Of a stretch of DNA of 8,958 nucleotides, positions 7,015-8,958 are shown in pieces. Positions within the stretch are counted from its first letter, which is position 1. Every line of letters begins with the position of its first letter. The position numbers and the translations under genes are program-made. The stretch covers positions 1 to 8,958 of the forward strand of contig SLEW01000178.1 in the NCBI GenBank assembly GCA_007124575.1. The letters run 5' to 3'. A model generated the notes under the pieces. That model ran no database searches and was not told the origin of the DNA. It saw only the letters and a list, made by a program, of their open reading frames with translations. The stretch comes from Bacteroidales bacterium (lineage in GTDB: Bacteria; Bacteroidota; Bacteroidia; Bacteroidales; UBA7960).

Positions 7015-7022
7015 CAAAAATA
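7015..7022 (-). promoter_or_regulatory. Candidate -7 promoter element (TATTTTTG) of the dehydrogenase gene
   Basis: On the minus strand, 7022 to 7015 reads TATTTTTG, an exact TAnnTTTG match 48 bases before the ATG at 6966. No clear -33 TTTG is found at about 19 bases upstream. On the plus strand of the same gap, TATTTTTA (7047-7054) is a one-mismatch candidate -7 box for recG, 36 bases before its ATG. Confidence 0.3.
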
Positions 7023-7090
7023 GTAACACTTCCGCATATTTTGCATTATTTTTACAGATAATCCGTTGCCGGAAGCATTATTTCAGCCTT

Positions 7091-8958
7091 ATGTCTGACA
7101 CACCGAGAAAATCATACCTTGATACACCCATCGAGTATTTGAAAGGCGTGGGCCCAAAGCGTGCAGAGATGCTGCGGGCGGAGGTTGACATCCACACCTT
7201 CCGTGATCTGCTGGAATATTATCCTTTTCGGTACATCGACCGCAGCCGCTTTTATGCGATCAGTGAAGTGCGGGGCGACATGCCCTATGTGCAGCTCAAG
7301 GGCAGGATATCTAACATACAGTTGCATGGCCGGCAGCGAACCAACAGGATGACTGCTGAACTGCGCGATCAGACAGGCACCTTGGAGCTGGTATGGTTCA
7401 GGGGCTTTAAATGGATCAGGGATCAGTTTAAGCCCGGGGTGGAATATATTGTCTTTGGGAAGCCTGCCGCGTTTGGCGACAATTACAACATCGCTCATCC
7501 GGAGGTAGAACCTGTCTCGGCCGGAGCCATAAACCAGTCTTCGGGGATGCAGCCCGTATACCATTCCACAGAAAAACTAAAGTCAAGAGGCCTTGATAGC
7601 CGGGGAATAGGTAAACTGCTGAAGGTTCTTATACCCCAGAGCCGCAAGCATATCAGGGAAAGCCTTCCGGGGTCCATCCTGGCGTCATTGAAGCTCATGG
7701 AAAAAGATGAGGCCTTGCTGCATGTGCATTTTCCCGGAGATGCGCTAAAACTGAAAAAGGCAAGGGCCCGGCTCAAGTTTGAAGAACTCTTTTACATCCA
7801 GCTGAACCTGTTGCGGCAAAAATTGTTGCGCAACGAAAAAGCTACAGGTTATGTTCTGCCGGAGATCGGTGATTATTTTAATACATTTTACCACAAAGGG
7901 CTGACTTTTGAACTCACCGGTGCACAAAAGCGTGTTTTAAAGGATATCAGGGGTGACACGTTGTCTGGCAAGCAGATGAACAGATTGCTTCAGGGCGATG
8001 TAGGCAGCGGAAAGACGGTGGTAGCCGTGATGAGTATGCTCATGGCCCTGGATAACGGATTGCAGGCCTCCCTGATGGCGCCAACGGAAATTCTTGCTTT
8101 TCAGCATTACGAGTCGGTGAGCGCCATGCTTGGCAGTATGGGTGTTCGTGTGGGTTTGCTAACGGGGTCTACCAGGGCTGCTGAAAGGAAGGTGATGCTT
8201 CAGGAGCTGCAGGAGGGCACGATGCACATTTTGATCGGCACACATGCACTGATTGAGGATGCTGTGCGCTTTAACAAGCTTGGGATGGTAGTTATCGATG
8301 AGCAGCATCGTTTCGGGGTAGCCCAGCGGGCAAGGCTCTGGAAGAAAAGCGAAACATTGCCACATGTGCTGGTCATGACGGCCACGCCAATACCCCGCAC
8401 ACTAGCTATGACCCTGTATGGCGACCTCGACGTATCGGTTATCGATGAGCTCCCGCCCGGACGCAAACCGATCAAAACGGTACATCAATACGACAGGAAC
8501 AGGCTGAAGGTCTTTGGCTTTATGCGCGATCAGATCAGAAAAGGCCGGCAGATATATGTGGTATATCCCCTGATAAAAGAATCGGAAAAGCTCGATTTGA
8601 AAGATTTGAACGATGGCTATGATAGCATTGTCAGGGAGTTTCCCTTACCTGATTACTCGGTAAGTATTGTGCATGGCAAGATGAAGCCGGCAGATAAGGA
8701 TTATGAGATGCAACGTTTTGTGTCAGGCCAGACACATATCATGGTGGCTACTACTGTGATAGAGGTGGGTATTGATGTACCCAACGCCTCCGTGATGGTC
8801 ATTGAGAGTGCTGAGCGCTTTGGTTTGTCGCAGCTTCACCAGTTGCGTGGCCGTGTGGGCAGGGGTGCTGACCAATCATATTGTATCCTTATGTCGAAGG
8901 ATGAGCTTAGTGCCGATGCCCGCAAGCGTCTTTCGGTGATGGTGTCGAGCAATGACGG
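7091..8958 (+). CDS. recG: ATP-dependent DNA helicase RecG (3' end cut by window)
   Basis: RecG is a superfamily 2 helicase that remodels stalled replication forks and Holliday junctions. The open frame starts at ATG 7091 and continues to the window end without a stop, giving 622 full codons of an expected total near 700. The N-terminal part has a helix-hairpin-helix-like YLKGVGPKRAEML (16-28) and the wedge OB-fold that binds branched DNA (about 60-140). The helicase core shows the Q-motif glutamine (about Q279), Walker A GDVGSGKT (302-309), motif II DEQH (403-406), motif III TATPIPR (430-436) and motif VI QLRGRVGRG (584-592) with its arginine fingers. All motifs are intact, and no frameshift is seen. 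Only the C-terminal RecG-specific segment is missing, because of the window edge. It is divergent from the dehydrogenase gene. Confidence 0.97.
   Translation, partial: MSDTPRKSYLDTPIEYLKGVGPKRAEMLRAEVDIHTFRDLLEYYPFRYIDRSRFYAISEVRGDMPYVQLKGRISNIQLHGRQRTNRMTAELRDQTGTLELVWFRGFKWIRDQFKPGVEYIVFGKPAAFGDNYNIAHPEVEPVSAGAINQSSGMQPVYHSTEKLKSRGLDSRGIGKLLKVLIPQSRKHIRESLPGSILASLKLMEKDEALLHVHFPGDALKLKKARARLKFEELFYIQLNLLRQKLLRNEKATGYVLPEIGDYFNTFYHKGLTFELTGAQKRVLKDIRGDTLSGKQMNRLLQGDVGSGKTVVAVMSMLMALDNGLQASLMAPTEILAFQHYESVSAMLGSMGVRVGLLTGSTRAAERKVMLQELQEGTMHILIGTHALIEDAVRFNKLGMVVIDEQHRFGVAQRARLWKKSETLPHVLVMTATPIPRTLAMTLYGDLDVSVIDELPPGRKPIKTVHQYDRNRLKVFGFMRDQIRKGRQIYVVYPLIKESEKLDLKDLNDGYDSIVREFPLPDYSVSIVHGKMKPADKDYEMQRFVSGQTHIMVATTVIEVGIDVPNASVMVIESAERFGLSQLHQLRGRVGRGADQSYCILMSKDELSADARKRLSVMVSSND

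Overview
The window reads as an ordinary chromosomal segment of a Bacteroidetes (Bacteroidota) bacterium of moderate GC. The support is indirect but consistent: an asnS-rpoN-PAP2-like gene run, a PorT-like outer-membrane beta-barrel protein with a C-terminal phenylalanine, and intergenic octamers matching the Bacteroidetes -7 promoter element TAnnTTTG. No mobile element, CRISPR array, tRNA, rRNA or phage gene was seen.

Layout: 119-1246 (+) is a GT4-type glycosyltransferase with a TTG start. After a 125-base leader comes asnS (1372-2781, +). After a 174-base gap comes rpoN (2956-4452, +), followed two bases later by a degenerate PAP2-like membrane protein (4455-5078, +). These converge on a minus-strand PorT-like outer-membrane protein (5102-5839), with only 23 bases between the stop codons. 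Further along the minus strand is a ketopantoate-reductase-like dehydrogenase (6022-6966) whose catalytic residues look replaced. It is divergent from recG (7091 to beyond the right edge, +), which is cut by the window end after 622 codons.

The genes do not form a single pathway. They cover translation (asnS), alternative transcription (rpoN), DNA repair and fork restart (recG), glycan synthesis and envelope proteins. The only tight transcriptional unit is rpoN plus the PAP2-like gene. No stretch longer than 300 bases lacks a gene. The gaps hold candidate -7 boxes, two leader hairpins before asnS and one terminator-like hairpin.

I found no convincing undescribed system. The points most worth a second look are the dehydrogenase lacking the usual ketopantoate reductase catalytic residues, the PAP2-like protein with an incomplete active site coupled to rpoN, the structured asnS leader, and a repeated TATTTTTG octamer upstream of four genes. 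All residue positions and hand alignments were made by eye.
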